Below are positions 19,314 to 29,038 of a stretch of 34,881 nt of DNA, one piece after another. The stretch's first letter is position 1; each line of letters opens with the position of its first letter. Below the pieces are notes generated by a model. It made no database searches. It was not told the DNA's origin and saw nothing but the letters and a program-made list of their open reading frames with translations. The stretch covers positions 1 through 34,881 of the forward strand of contig JAMOVR010000199.1 of NCBI GenBank assembly GCA_027061945.1. The letters run 5' to 3'. This stretch comes from Candidatus Heimdallarchaeota archaeon. Its GTDB lineage: Archaea; Asgardarchaeota; Heimdallarchaeia; Heimdallarchaeales; JAJRWK01. A program made the translations under genes and the position numbers.

Positions 19314-20690
19314 ATGGCCTTGGAAAAGCCTTATTACTCATTATTAGGGGTTTCCCCCCAAGAAAGAAAAAAAATGTTGGAAGAAATTGGTGTCAGTGAC
19401 GTAATGGAGCTATTTTCAGATATTCCTCCAAAAGTAATTCTTAAGGAATCCCCTACATTACCCTTCGATCCAATGACCGAACTGGAGCTTGTAGAGTTTT
19501 TCAATGAATTAGCCAATAAAAATGTCAATCCAAATGATCTAACCGTGTTCTTAGGAGGAGGAGTTCGTCAAATATACGTTCCTGCACTAATTGATGAGCT
19601 AATTCGCAGAGGGGAGCTGTATACTGCTTACACTGCGTATCAACCAGAAGTATCACAAGGTATTCTTCAACTACTGTTTGAATACCAGTCTTTAGTTGCT
19701 GAACTGACTGGAATGGAAGTAGTTAATGCTTCGATGTACGACTGGAGTACTGCAACTGCTGAAGCCGCACTAACAGCAATAAGAATAACTAAAAAAGATA
19801 CTCTAGTAGTTGCTTCTCCTCTTACAAAAGCAAGAAAAAGTGTCATCCATAATTACTTAGAGCCACAAGGATTCAAAGTAAGAGAAGTGTCATTGGAAGA
19901 AAACTCTCCTCTAGTTGACCTTGAAAAATTAAAAGCGGCAATTGATGACAATACTGCTGCTGTATATTTAGAGATGCCAAATGCAATGGGATACTTAGAT
20001 CCAAGAGCTAAAGAGATCAGTGAATTAGCTCATGATGTAAAAGCAAAATTTATCGTTGGTGTAGATCCCCTTTCTCTAGGACTAGTGGCTCCTCCTGGTG
20101 AATATGGTGCAGATTTAGTAGTAGGTGAAGGTCAGCCATTGGGAAATGCGGTAAACTTTGGAGGACCATTGTTAGGAATTTTTGCTTTTAATTATGATAG
20201 AAAAGAAATTCGTAGGACACCCGGAAGACTAATTGGAATAACTAAACAACTAAAGTCCGGTAAGAAAGGATTTACTATTACTCTCCAAGCAAGAGAACAG
20301 CATATTAAAAGAGCAAAGGCAACTAGCAATATTTGTTCAAATGAAGCATTGTCTGCAGTAATTTCTGCGATTTATCTTTCAGCTCTTGGACCAAGGGGAA
20401 TGGAAGAGTTATCAACAGGATTGCATAAAAGGGCATTGTTCCTAAGAGAAAAATTAGCTGAAACGGGCAAGGTAGAAATAATGTATCCGGAGATCCCATT
20501 CTTTGCAGACTTTGCAGTAAAGTTCCCTGTAGAGAACCATGAAAAGTTCATCTCTACTATGGTCAGTAAAGGATTTGTCCCCGGCGCACCTTGGGACTAT
20601 AACAACGAGCTATACGTACTAGGCGTTTCTGAATTGCATGACAAGCAACACATAGAAGCTTTTGCCAATACCTTAAAGGAGGTATTATAA
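19314..20690 (+). CDS. gcvPA: glycine dehydrogenase (decarboxylating) subunit 1
   Basis: FLGGGVRQIYVPALIDELIRRGELYTAYTAYQPEVSQGILQLLFEYQ. Confidence 0.96.
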   Translation: MALEKPYYSLLGVSPQERKKMLEEIGVSDVMELFSDIPPKVILKESPTLPFDPMTELELVEFFNELANKNVNPNDLTVFLGGGVRQIYVPALIDELIRRGELYTAYTAYQPEVSQGILQLLFEYQSLVAELTGMEVVNASMYDWSTATAEAALTAIRITKKDTLVVASPLTKARKSVIHNYLEPQGFKVREVSLEENSPLVDLEKLKAAIDDNTAAVYLEMPNAMGYLDPRAKEISELAHDVKAKFIVGVDPLSLGLVAPPGEYGADLVVGEGQPLGNAVNFGGPLLGIFAFNYDRKEIRRTPGRLIGITKQLKSGKKGFTITLQAREQHIKRAKATSNICSNEALSAVISAIYLSALGPRGMEELSTGLHKRALFLREKLAETGKVEIMYPEIPFFADFAVKFPVENHEKFISTMVSKGFVPGAPWDYNNELYVLGVSELHDKQHIEAFANTLKEVL

Positions 20691-22213
20691 TGAATGATCC
20701 AGAATACACCCATCAAGCAAGATGGGATGAACCATTAATCACTGAGCTAATAAACACTGGAAAAAGATGTTATATTCCTAAAAGATTCCAATATGATAAA
20801 GACATAGCGATTCCTGATAATCTTCTTAGAAAAACTGAACTCCGCCTCCCAGAAGTTTCAGAATTAGAACTCGTACGGCATGTAGTGAGACTATCGCAAA
20901 TGAATTATGGTGTAGACTTAGGGCCTGTTCCACTCGGTTCGTGTACAATGAAGTATAACCCAAAAGTAAATGAAACTTTAGTCAGATACCCCGAATTTTC
21001 AATGCAACACCCACTACAGCCAGAAGAGACTGTTCAAGGGACATTAAAAGCAATGTATCTCTTAGGTGAAGCATTAAAGTCTCTTACAGGATTTACAGGG
21101 ATTACTCTCCAACCAGCAGCTGGTGCGCATGGAGAATTTACTGGAGTTCTACTTATTCGAGCATATCATATGTTAAACGGAGAAACAAAAAGAGACGAAA
21201 TGCTTATTCCTGACTCTGCTCACGGAACAAACCCTGCATCTTCAGTAATGGCAGGATTCAAAGCAATCGAAATACCTAGTGATGAAAAAGGAAGAATCGA
21301 TTTAGAAGCATTAGAAAGTGCATTGAGCGAAAGAACTGCTGGAATGATGATTACTAATCCTAATACATTGGGTATCTTCGAGAGTAATATCATGGACATA
21401 AACAAAAAGATTCATGATGCTGGAGGCTTAGTATATCTAGATGGCGCAAACTTCAACGGAATAATGGGAGTAGCAAAACCAGCCGATATGGGCTTTGATG
21501 TTATGCATATTAATCTACACAAGACATTCGCAACTCCTCATGGTGGTGGTGGACCTGGCTCAGGAGTAGTTCTTGTGAATGACAAATTAAAGCAATTTCT
21601 CCCTACTCCTATAATCTCATATGACAAAGAAAAAGACAAGTACTACTTTGATTATAACATATCTCATTCTATTGGACATGTGCATGGGTATCATGGTAAT
21701 ATTGCGGTAATCCTAAGAGCCCTCGCTTATATTGCAAGAATGGGTGGAGAAGGCCTTAGAGAGGCATGTCTAACAGCTGTGACCAATGCTAATTATTTAA
21801 TGCATAAAGTAATGCATGAAGATGGTCTTGAGCTACCACAAGATCCGTCCATACCAAGAAAACATGAATTTGTAGTAAGTGCATCTCCATTACTAAGGGA
21901 AACTGGTGTATCCGCGTTAGATATTGCTAAGAGACTACTAGACTACAAATTGCATGCACCCACTATATATTTCCCATTAATTGTTCATGAAGCACTAATG
22001 ATAGAACCTACTGAAACAGAACCTTTATCTATACTCAACGAAATGGCAGATGCTATTAAAAATATACTAAAAGAAGCTAAAGAAAATCCAGAACTACTGC
22101 ATGAAGCACCACATACTGTCGCAGGATATCGACTAGATGAAGCGACTCTAGCTAAACACCCCATCTTATCAGCTAAGATGCTAGAAAAAATAAAACCGCA
22201 ATGGGAGCTCTAA
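20690..22213 (+). CDS. gcvPB: glycine dehydrogenase (decarboxylating) subunit 2
   Basis: PLGSCTMKYNPK, PDSAHGTNPASS, INLHKTFATPHGGGGPGSG (PLP lysine); TAATG overlap with gcvPA stop. Confidence 0.97.
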   Translation: MNDPEYTHQARWDEPLITELINTGKRCYIPKRFQYDKDIAIPDNLLRKTELRLPEVSELELVRHVVRLSQMNYGVDLGPVPLGSCTMKYNPKVNETLVRYPEFSMQHPLQPEETVQGTLKAMYLLGEALKSLTGFTGITLQPAAGAHGEFTGVLLIRAYHMLNGETKRDEMLIPDSAHGTNPASSVMAGFKAIEIPSDEKGRIDLEALESALSERTAGMMITNPNTLGIFESNIMDINKKIHDAGGLVYLDGANFNGIMGVAKPADMGFDVMHINLHKTFATPHGGGGPGSGVVLVNDKLKQFLPTPIISYDKEKDKYYFDYNISHSIGHVHGYHGNIAVILRALAYIARMGGEGLREACLTAVTNANYLMHKVMHEDGLELPQDPSIPRKHEFVVSASPLLRETGVSALDIAKRLLDYKLHAPTIYFPLIVHEALMIEPTETEPLSILNEMADAIKNILKEAKENPELLHEAPHTVAGYRLDEATLAKHPILSAKMLEKIKPQWEL

Positions 22214-22260
22214 AACATCGTTTATCTATCAAAAATTAAAGAATTTTTTATTTTTATTAT

Positions 22261-22737
22261 TTATTGATTCATTTGTTTTTCCTTTTTTTCTTTTTCTCTT
22301 TTTTTAATTGCTGCAACTATTGTTGCAACATCCAATAACCATTTTACGCCTTCTTCTTGTTCGCTAGTAACAAGCCAAGGATTTGCATTCAAACGGTAAA
22401 GACCCAATATCTCACTGACTTCTGCTTTTGTTAAAACATTATCTTTATAAATTATTGAAATTGGGATGCCTTCTTTAACTCTTAAAAATAAATGTTTCCA
22501 AAGATCTTCCCTAATATCTGAATAGTTCTCTATTTTTTGAAAATTAATTCCTATTATTATACCATCAACATCTGGTATTGGACGATCTCGTAATAAGTCT
22601 GTATAAGAATAATCTTTCTTTTCTAAAAATTCGTCCTCTGTAATATCAATTTTTATTTTTCCAATAAATAAAGGCATTATTATTCTAAATTGTTGTTCTG
22701 GTAATTTTTTCTTTAAAAAATTTAAAAAGTGGGGCAT
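22261..22737 (-). CDS. Arf/Ras-like G-domain-derived protein lacking a recognisable P-loop (candidate pseudo-GTPase)
   Basis: C-terminal half DGIIIGINF..IREDLWKHLFLRVKEGIPISIIYKDNVLTKAEVSEILGLYRLNANPWLVTSEQEEGVKWLLDVATIV follows the Arf pattern; no GxxxxGK[ST]. Confidence 0.6.
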   Translation of the reverse strand: MPHFLNFLKKKLPEQQFRIIMPLFIGKIKIDITEDEFLEKKDYSYTDLLRDRPIPDVDGIIIGINFQKIENYSDIREDLWKHLFLRVKEGIPISIIYKDNVLTKAEVSEILGLYRLNANPWLVTSEQEEGVKWLLDVATIVAAIKKREKEKKEKQMNQ

Positions 22738-22880
22738 ATTAATCCTTCCTTCTGATCCTTATTTATCCTTGGCTCTCAATGAGCAATAAAAAACAATCAT
22801 TAAAAATAAATTCGGTATCATCTTATTTTTAAATTAAAACGAAAAACCAATAATAACCCATTCGAATATCAATAAGACAA

Positions 22881-24743
22881 ATGACTTACGTATTCCCACG
22901 AACAAAAATAATTGATCTCGAAAAGCAAAAAATAATAAATATTAATCCTCCAGCTAATATTTTAAAACAATATCTGGGTGGAAGAGGAATAGGCACATAT
23001 TTCTTCTATAAATATTCTTATCCTAAAGATGCATTTGACCCTGAAAACATGTTGGTATTCGCAACAGGACCTTTAACAGGAACGAGTTTTCCAACAGCTG
23101 CAAGAATAACTTTAGTCTCGCGTTCTCCACTAACTAATACTGTAAGCTCAAGTAACATGGGTGGTAATTGGGGCTCTCAACTTCGTAAAGCAGGAATCGA
23201 CGTATTAGGAATAAAAGGAAAATCTGAAGATTTACTGTATATACGAATTTTCAATGATGAAATTACTTTTCACAAGGACTCCGAATTAAAAGGAAAAACT
23301 ACTCATCAAACAGAAAAATATCTAAAAACAAAATATCCAAAAGCATCTGTTCTTTCAATTGGCCCTGCCGGAGAGAAACGAATTAAATACGCTTCTATTA
23401 CTCATGACTACGAACACGATTTCGGAAGAGGTGGTTTAGGAGCAGTAATGGGTTCTAAACTACTAAAGGCAGTAGTTGTAGAAGGAAACAAAGAAATCCC
23501 TATTTCGGATCCCGAAAAATACCGTTCACTAAGCAAAAAAATGACTCAAAAACTAAAAAAAGACAAATTATACTATGAATATAATCGTTCAGGAACGCTT
23601 TTTTATATGAAAATATATCAGAAGAATAGTGGAATAACTGTAAACTATTATCAACAAAATTCTCATCCGGAAATAGAAAACCTCACTGATGATAAATTTG
23701 AACCATTCCTTAAAAAACATAATAGCTGTTACAAATGCCCTGTTGCTTGTAGACATACATATGAAGTTGATTCTGAATTAGTAAGGACTCCTGAGTTTGA
23801 GAGTGTAGGAATAATAGGAGCAAATATGGGAATATTTGACTTAAAAACAGTTCTTCTATTGACTGAATATGTAACTCAACTAGGAATGGATACAATCTCT
23901 TCTGGCCAAACTTTAGCGGCATTAAGACATTTAATAAAAGAAGGAAAAGTTTCTCTAAAGGATCCTTTAGATGGAAAAACTGATTTAAACACTTTGAAAG
24001 AAACGTTCTTAAAAATAGTTATTGAAGATAATGAAACTTATGAACTCTTAAGAAATGGTGCTAAATATATAGGAGATAAATATGCTCCCGGACAGATTGC
24101 ACATACTAAAGGAATGGAGTTTCCAGTATATGAACCAAGGAAATTTACTGGTCAAGCATTAGGATATGGCGTTTCTTCTAGAGGCGGTTGTCACCTTAGA
24201 GGAGGAGCAACTATTGCAGTAGAAGCATTAGGTACTCCTATAAAATTAAGTAACACGACATGGCAAGGAAAAGGTAGACTGGTAGCAAAATCTACTCAAA
24301 TTATTGCTCTAATTGATTCGGCGGTTACTTGTGTACACGCATTTTATGCATACGTAGAAATGAATCCTATAACTAAGATCACACCTAATTTTGTAAATGC
24401 CTTGTTAACCTCAAACTTACCAAAAGTTGCTCTGAATTTTTTACACGCTAAACCATTGTCCAGGGCTTTGCAAACAATTACAGGAGAAAAGCTCTCCAGT
24501 AATCAGTTATTCTCTATCGGTCAAAGAATATTGACCTTAGAACGTATAATAAACCTTAACTATGGTTTTTCTAAAAAAGATGACTTCTTACCAGATTTCT
24601 TTTATGAAAAATCCACTAAGGAAAACAAAGCATTAAACAAGAAAAAGTATGAAAAAGAATTAAAAAACTATTATAATGCCTTAGGATGGGACGAAAAAGG
24701 AATTCCTACCAAAAAAACGCTCCAAAAATTAAATATCAAATAA
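22881..24743 (+). CDS. tungsten-containing aldehyde:ferredoxin oxidoreductase family protein
   Basis: GGRGIGTYFFYKY, FATGPLTGTSFPTAARITLVSRSPLT, SNMGGNWGSQLRKAGID, FeS ligands CYKCPVAC and later DSAVTCVHAF. Confidence 0.95.
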   Translation: MTYVFPRTKIIDLEKQKIININPPANILKQYLGGRGIGTYFFYKYSYPKDAFDPENMLVFATGPLTGTSFPTAARITLVSRSPLTNTVSSSNMGGNWGSQLRKAGIDVLGIKGKSEDLLYIRIFNDEITFHKDSELKGKTTHQTEKYLKTKYPKASVLSIGPAGEKRIKYASITHDYEHDFGRGGLGAVMGSKLLKAVVVEGNKEIPISDPEKYRSLSKKMTQKLKKDKLYYEYNRSGTLFYMKIYQKNSGITVNYYQQNSHPEIENLTDDKFEPFLKKHNSCYKCPVACRHTYEVDSELVRTPEFESVGIIGANMGIFDLKTVLLLTEYVTQLGMDTISSGQTLAALRHLIKEGKVSLKDPLDGKTDLNTLKETFLKIVIEDNETYELLRNGAKYIGDKYAPGQIAHTKGMEFPVYEPRKFTGQALGYGVSSRGGCHLRGGATIAVEALGTPIKLSNTTWQGKGRLVAKSTQIIALIDSAVTCVHAFYAYVEMNPITKITPNFVNALLTSNLPKVALNFLHAKPLSRALQTITGEKLSSNQLFSIGQRILTLERIINLNYGFSKKDDFLPDFFYEKSTKENKALNKKKYEKELKNYYNALGWDEKGIPTKKTLQKLNIK

Positions 24744-24763
24744 ATAACTCTTTTTAAGAAATT

Positions 24764-24811
24764 ATGGCGTGAAAGTCTCCTCCTTTCGAGAACGGCGAGG
24801 AAAAGATAAGA
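24764..24811 (+). repeat. 48-bp perfect inverted repeat, left copy (left-end-like motif of the IS605-type family)
   Basis: ATGGCGTGAAAGTCTCCTCCTTTCGAGAACGGCGAGGAAAAGATAAGA, exact reverse complement of 25759-25806. Confidence 0.95.
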
Positions 24812-24984
24812 TTCTATGTCAATGTCAATGCCTGCCGGTTTTTATTGTAGAATTGGAACAATACATAGAAGATATCAGAAAGTTAGAACAATCTCTATCT
24901 CTTGTGGAAAGAAAAATGCTAATATATATCTAAAATATTAAAAAAGATAAATAATTTTTCAGGGAGATAATAATAATAAAAAAA

Positions 24985-25500
24985 TTATCCTATTTTATTG
25001 AAGGGATCAAAAGAGACAAATTTGTAATTAAGAGGATTCGTTTCTAAAATAATTACGTTTCCTTCACTTTTTAGCCAACCACCACTTTCACCGGGATTTA
25101 GATGAAGAGTTTTTTCATGTTTTTCCTCAACTTTTTCATGCGTATGGCCTGAAAATACTATATCATATTTGTTAGAATCGATTAATGATTCAACTAGATA
25201 ATGAATATGTCCATGAGTAAAAGCAATTTTAATGCCATCAATTTCTCCAACCCATGTGTATTCAGCTATTTCTCCACCAAAGTTCTGGAATATTTCACGC
25301 ATAAACTTTTTTTCTCCGTCGTTATTTCCAAATACAGCTTTTACTGGAACTCCTAAGTTGAATAATTTTTTCGCCGTGAAGGGTGAAATTATGTCACCTA
25401 AATGAATTATTAATTCAACACCCTTTTCTTTAAAGATTTTAAGAGCATTTTCTACAGCAATTCCGTTATCATGAGAGTCTGAGATAATACCGATTTTCAT
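24985..25500 (-). CDS. MJ0936/YfcE-family metallophosphodiesterase
   Basis: MKIGIISDSHDN, HLGDII, GNND, FTHGH, SGHTH, LNPGS-like NPGESGG. Confidence 0.94.
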   Translation of the reverse strand: MKIGIISDSHDNGIAVENALKIFKEKGVELIIHLGDIISPFTAKKLFNLGVPVKAVFGNNDGEKKFMREIFQNFGGEIAEYTWVGEIDGIKIAFTHGHIHYLVESLIDSNKYDIVFSGHTHEKVEEKHEKTLHLNPGESGGWLKSEGNVIILETNPLNYKFVSFDPFNKIG

Positions 25501-25564
25501 CAAGATAATGAATGAATAAAAGATTATTTTTAGATTAGGTTTTATTCTGACATACTTTTTGCAT

Positions 25565-25806
25565 GTGAACTATCCCCTGCTTTTGTAATAGGCTCCTCGC
25601 ATCATCAAGAAAGACTATTTGTCTCAGAATCATTTCCATCTCATTGTAAGAACTGAATGGATTTTTCTCTAGTTTTTCTTTCAACAGACACTATAAAATG
25701 GTGTATTTAATTTTAGTTTTTTACTAAAATATTGCTATAAATGACCAACAATATCAGTTCTTATCTTTTCCTCGCCGTTCTCGAAAGGAGGAGACTTTCA
25801 CGCCAT
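25565..25806 (-). mobile_element. Element E: IS605-type remnant (left-end-like motif + TnpB C-terminal scrap + decayed right end)
   Basis: Minus strand begins with the 48-bp repeat, contains VFLDDARSLLQKQGIVH (compare SFLDEAGSSLPKQGVVH in element C) and ends GGGGATAGTTCAC. Confidence 0.7.
25759..25806 (-). repeat. 48-bp perfect inverted repeat, right copy
   Basis: TCTTATCTTTTCCTCGCCGTTCTCGAAAGGAGGAGACTTTCACGCCAT, exact reverse complement of 24764-24811. Confidence 0.95.
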
Positions 25807-25870
25807 CGAATTGAATAAGTAACACACCTTATTAACTAATTTTGCTACCCAAGTACCGAGGGTTGACAGA

Positions 25871-28477
25871 ATGAACCTCTTTGAGAATATTCAAATGTGT
25901 AAACATCACTGGGTTGGAGGTAAAATTGTCCATTGGTATACCCATCTAGACGAAGAAAACAAAAAATTTGTTATTCCAGGAGCAAAACCACATTTTCCAC
26001 CAGACCATCCCATAGACATAAATCATGTAAAATTAGAATTCCGATTTGATATAGAAAATGAAATTGCCTATGGGCAAACTACGTTATCTTGCCTTACTCG
26101 TCATAAAGAACTTGAAATCTTGAAACTAGATGCTAAAGAAATGACAATAGAAAAAGTACTAGTCGATGGAAAAACAGTTTCTTTCGAGAACACTGGTAGA
26201 TACCTAATAATTGATCTTCCTGAAAAAAAGAAAAAAGGAGATACTTTCGAAGTTTTTATACAGCACTACACTGAACAACCACGCGCAGGAGTATACTTTG
26301 TTAAACCTGATGAAGGAGAGCCAAATAAACCAACACAAGTGTGGACACAAGGACAAGACGAAGATAGTTCATATTACTTTCCTTGTTTAGATCATCCAAG
26401 CTTCAAGCATACCAGTGAAGCAATAATACATGTAAAACCGGAGTGGTTTGCGTTAAGTAATGGAGATTTAGTCTCTTTAGAGAAAAAAGAAGAAGAATGG
26501 ATCTATCACTACAAATTTGATTTTCCCCATAGTACATATCTAATTACGATTGTGGCAGGTAAATTTATAGAAATAAGTGATGAGTGGGATGGAATTAAAA
26601 TATATTACTACGTTCCTCCTGGGAGAGAAAAAGAAGGAATCAATGCTTTTGGAGACACACCAAAAATTATTCAGTTCTTATCAGAATATTTCGGAGTAAA
26701 ATATCCTTATTCTCGATATTCGCAGATTGCAGTTGCAGATTTTATTTTTGGAGGGATGGAAAACACTACTGCAACAACACAAACAGATTTAACATTACAT
26801 GATGATCGTGCTCATATCGATTTTTCAAGTAATCCGTTAGTAGCTCATGAAGCAGTACACCAATGGTTTGGAGACTATGTTACGTGTAAAGACTGGACAC
26901 ATGCATGGTTAAACGAAGGATTCGCGACTTATTTTGAAGCTGTATTCACTGAACATTCACTTGGAAAAGATGAGTTTCGATATGAAATGCTCAGAAATAT
27001 GGAAGACTATTTTAATGAGGATGCTAAAAGATATCGGAGACCAATAGTAACAAATGTTTATAAAGAGCCTATTGATATGTTTGATTCTCACCTATATCCT
27101 GGTGGTGCTTGGAGACTACACATGCTAAGATTCATACTAGGGGAAGATCAATTTCGTGGGATCTTAAAATTTTATCTTGAGAAACATAAAGCTGGATTAG
27201 TTGAGACTTCTGATTTTCAAAGAGCAATTGAGGAAGTCACTGGAAAAAACTTAGATTGGTTTTTTGATGAGTTTATTTATAAACCGGGATATCCTATATT
27301 TAAGATAAACTATTCATGGGATAAACAAAACAAAATAGCTAAGATCTCCGTAAAGCAACAACAAGTAAAAAATGAAAGTAAAAATGATACACCTATATTC
27401 AAAATCCCCGTCACTTTACTATTTACAGATGAAAGAAATAAGAAGACAATTACGCTTGAAATAAAGGAAAAAGAACATGAATTTTATATACCCCTAGAGT
27501 TTACGCCTAAAATGTTCAGGTTTGATCCTGATTTTTGGGTCCTTAAAAAAATAGAATGGGCAGAGAATCCTCCAAAGAACATGTTGGAATATCAGTTAGA
27601 ACATGATGAAGACGTAATTGGGCGTATCGAAGCTGCAAAATTATTAGCAAAAACACCGTCTCCGGATGTAATCCGAAAATTGGGCGAAAGATTACGTAAA
27701 GATCCATTCTGGGGCGTTCAGGCAAGAATTGCCTCAGTACTTGCAAATATAGGAACTAAAGAAGCAAGGAATGAACTGATAAACTCTTTATCTATTGAAC
27801 ACCCTAAAGCAAGGAGGGGTGTTGTAAATGCTCTTGGATCTTTCTTAAGAGACAATATAGTAATGAACTCATTAAGCAGTTTTTTGTCTAATGGGGATGA
27901 AAGCTATTATGTAGAAGCCGAAGCTACTTTAAGTTTAGGAAAAATAAAAATTCCTGAAGCGTTTGATATTATTACAAAACAGTTATCTAAAGATTCTCAT
28001 GTAGAGATTATCCGTAGAATGGCATTAAAAGGTCTAGCTGAGCTTGAGATCGATAGATCCATCGAAGTATTAAAAGAGTGGTCTAAAAAGAATAAACCAA
28101 CACTAATCCGTACTGAAGCAATAACAGCATTAGGAAAATTAGGTAAAAGATATCAAACAGATGAAATATTGGAGTTCCTTGTTCCTATGCTTAAAGAAAG
28201 AAAGTTCAGAGTTAAAATGGCTGTAGTTTCAGCGATTGAGGCGATCGGGTCTCTAAAAGGTGTAAAATATCTTGAAGAAATGGAGGAAAGAGAAGTTGAT
28301 GGTAGAATAAAACGAAGAGCCTATGAGGCCATAAATAAAATACATAAAGAAGCAAAGAAACCCGAAGAAATAGATAAACTAAGAAAAGATCTTGAAGAAA
28401 TGGCAAAGACTACTAAAGAACTTAATGCAAAAGTCAGAAAATTAGAAGCAATTATTGAGAAGAATAAAGAAGAATAA
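25871..28477 (+). CDS. M1-family aminopeptidase with C-terminal HEAT-like repeats and coiled coil
   Basis: GGMEN, HEAVHQWFGDYVTCKDWTHAWLNEGFATYFE (HExxH-18-E), helical repeats after about residue 580. Confidence 0.95.
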   Translation: MNLFENIQMCKHHWVGGKIVHWYTHLDEENKKFVIPGAKPHFPPDHPIDINHVKLEFRFDIENEIAYGQTTLSCLTRHKELEILKLDAKEMTIEKVLVDGKTVSFENTGRYLIIDLPEKKKKGDTFEVFIQHYTEQPRAGVYFVKPDEGEPNKPTQVWTQGQDEDSSYYFPCLDHPSFKHTSEAIIHVKPEWFALSNGDLVSLEKKEEEWIYHYKFDFPHSTYLITIVAGKFIEISDEWDGIKIYYYVPPGREKEGINAFGDTPKIIQFLSEYFGVKYPYSRYSQIAVADFIFGGMENTTATTQTDLTLHDDRAHIDFSSNPLVAHEAVHQWFGDYVTCKDWTHAWLNEGFATYFEAVFTEHSLGKDEFRYEMLRNMEDYFNEDAKRYRRPIVTNVYKEPIDMFDSHLYPGGAWRLHMLRFILGEDQFRGILKFYLEKHKAGLVETSDFQRAIEEVTGKNLDWFFDEFIYKPGYPIFKINYSWDKQNKIAKISVKQQQVKNESKNDTPIFKIPVTLLFTDERNKKTITLEIKEKEHEFYIPLEFTPKMFRFDPDFWVLKKIEWAENPPKNMLEYQLEHDEDVIGRIEAAKLLAKTPSPDVIRKLGERLRKDPFWGVQARIASVLANIGTKEARNELINSLSIEHPKARRGVVNALGSFLRDNIVMNSLSSFLSNGDESYYVEAEATLSLGKIKIPEAFDIITKQLSKDSHVEIIRRMALKGLAELEIDRSIEVLKEWSKKNKPTLIRTEAITALGKLGKRYQTDEILEFLVPMLKERKFRVKMAVVSAIEAIGSLKGVKYLEEMEEREVDGRIKRRAYEAINKIHKEAKKPEEIDKLRKDLEEMAKTTKELNAKVRKLEAIIEKNKEE

Positions 28478-28551
28478 CTTTAGTTTATTTTTTGAGATGA
28501 TCTTGTTTTTTATGTTCCTTTTTTTGAAAAATATCGCGAATGTTATTTAAC

Positions 28552-29038
28552 ACTATCGGCGGGAAGTCCTCTTCCGAGAGGGAGGGGATGAAATTAAAGC
28601 CGATAATCTTTATAAATCGTTTGCAATCTCTTTCATAGTTCGTTCGAGTTATTGATAACTGTGAAATACGAGTTAGATAAAGGCTCCCATTCAGTATATT
28701 CGTTATATTACCACCTAATCTTTGTAGTGAAATACAGAAGAAAGGTCATTAGCCCACCAGAATTGACAACGTAATAAAACAAAAAAAATAAGAGAAATTT
28801 CAGATACTTTCGCGGTGAGAATACTGGCTATTGAAAGTGATGAAGACCATTCCACATGTTATTCAAGTCAACTCCTAAATTAGACATCCTCAAAATCAAG
28901 ACAGGGACGAGACGCCCCGTAACGCCTGTGGAAAGAAGACCTCTACTCCGAACTATTTCTTACAGTAAAGGAAGTGGTTTTGGGGCAAGTTTTCTTGATG
29001 AAGCAGGAAGCTCCTTGCCAAAGCAAGGGGTAGTTCAT
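28552..29038 (+). mobile_element. Element C: internally deleted IS605-type element (left end - tnpA 5' part - tnpB 3' part - right end)
   Basis: TTTAAC flank 28546-28551; left-end motif GGCGGGAAGTCCTCTTCCGAGAGGGAGGGGATGAAAT; TnpA N-terminus; TnpB C-terminus; right-end hairpin CTCCTTGC-CAAA-GCAAGGGG (29011-29030) then TAGTTCAT. Confidence 0.88.
28661..28890 (+). pseudogene. tnpA (Y1 HUH transposase) remnant, frameshifted
   Basis: GTG-initiated VKYELDKGSHSVYSLYYHLIFVVKYRRKVISPPELTT*; another frame continues VIKQKKIREISDTFAVRILAIESDEDH; a third gives MLFKSTPKLDI, consistent with an original DHFHMLF (HUH) sequence. Confidence 0.85.

Noticed and set aside
24764-25806. DDE-type transposon with 48-bp terminal inverted repeats carrying the YfcE gene
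   Set aside because: No target-site duplication next to the repeats and no DDE transposase; the right copy fits an IS605-type left end instead.
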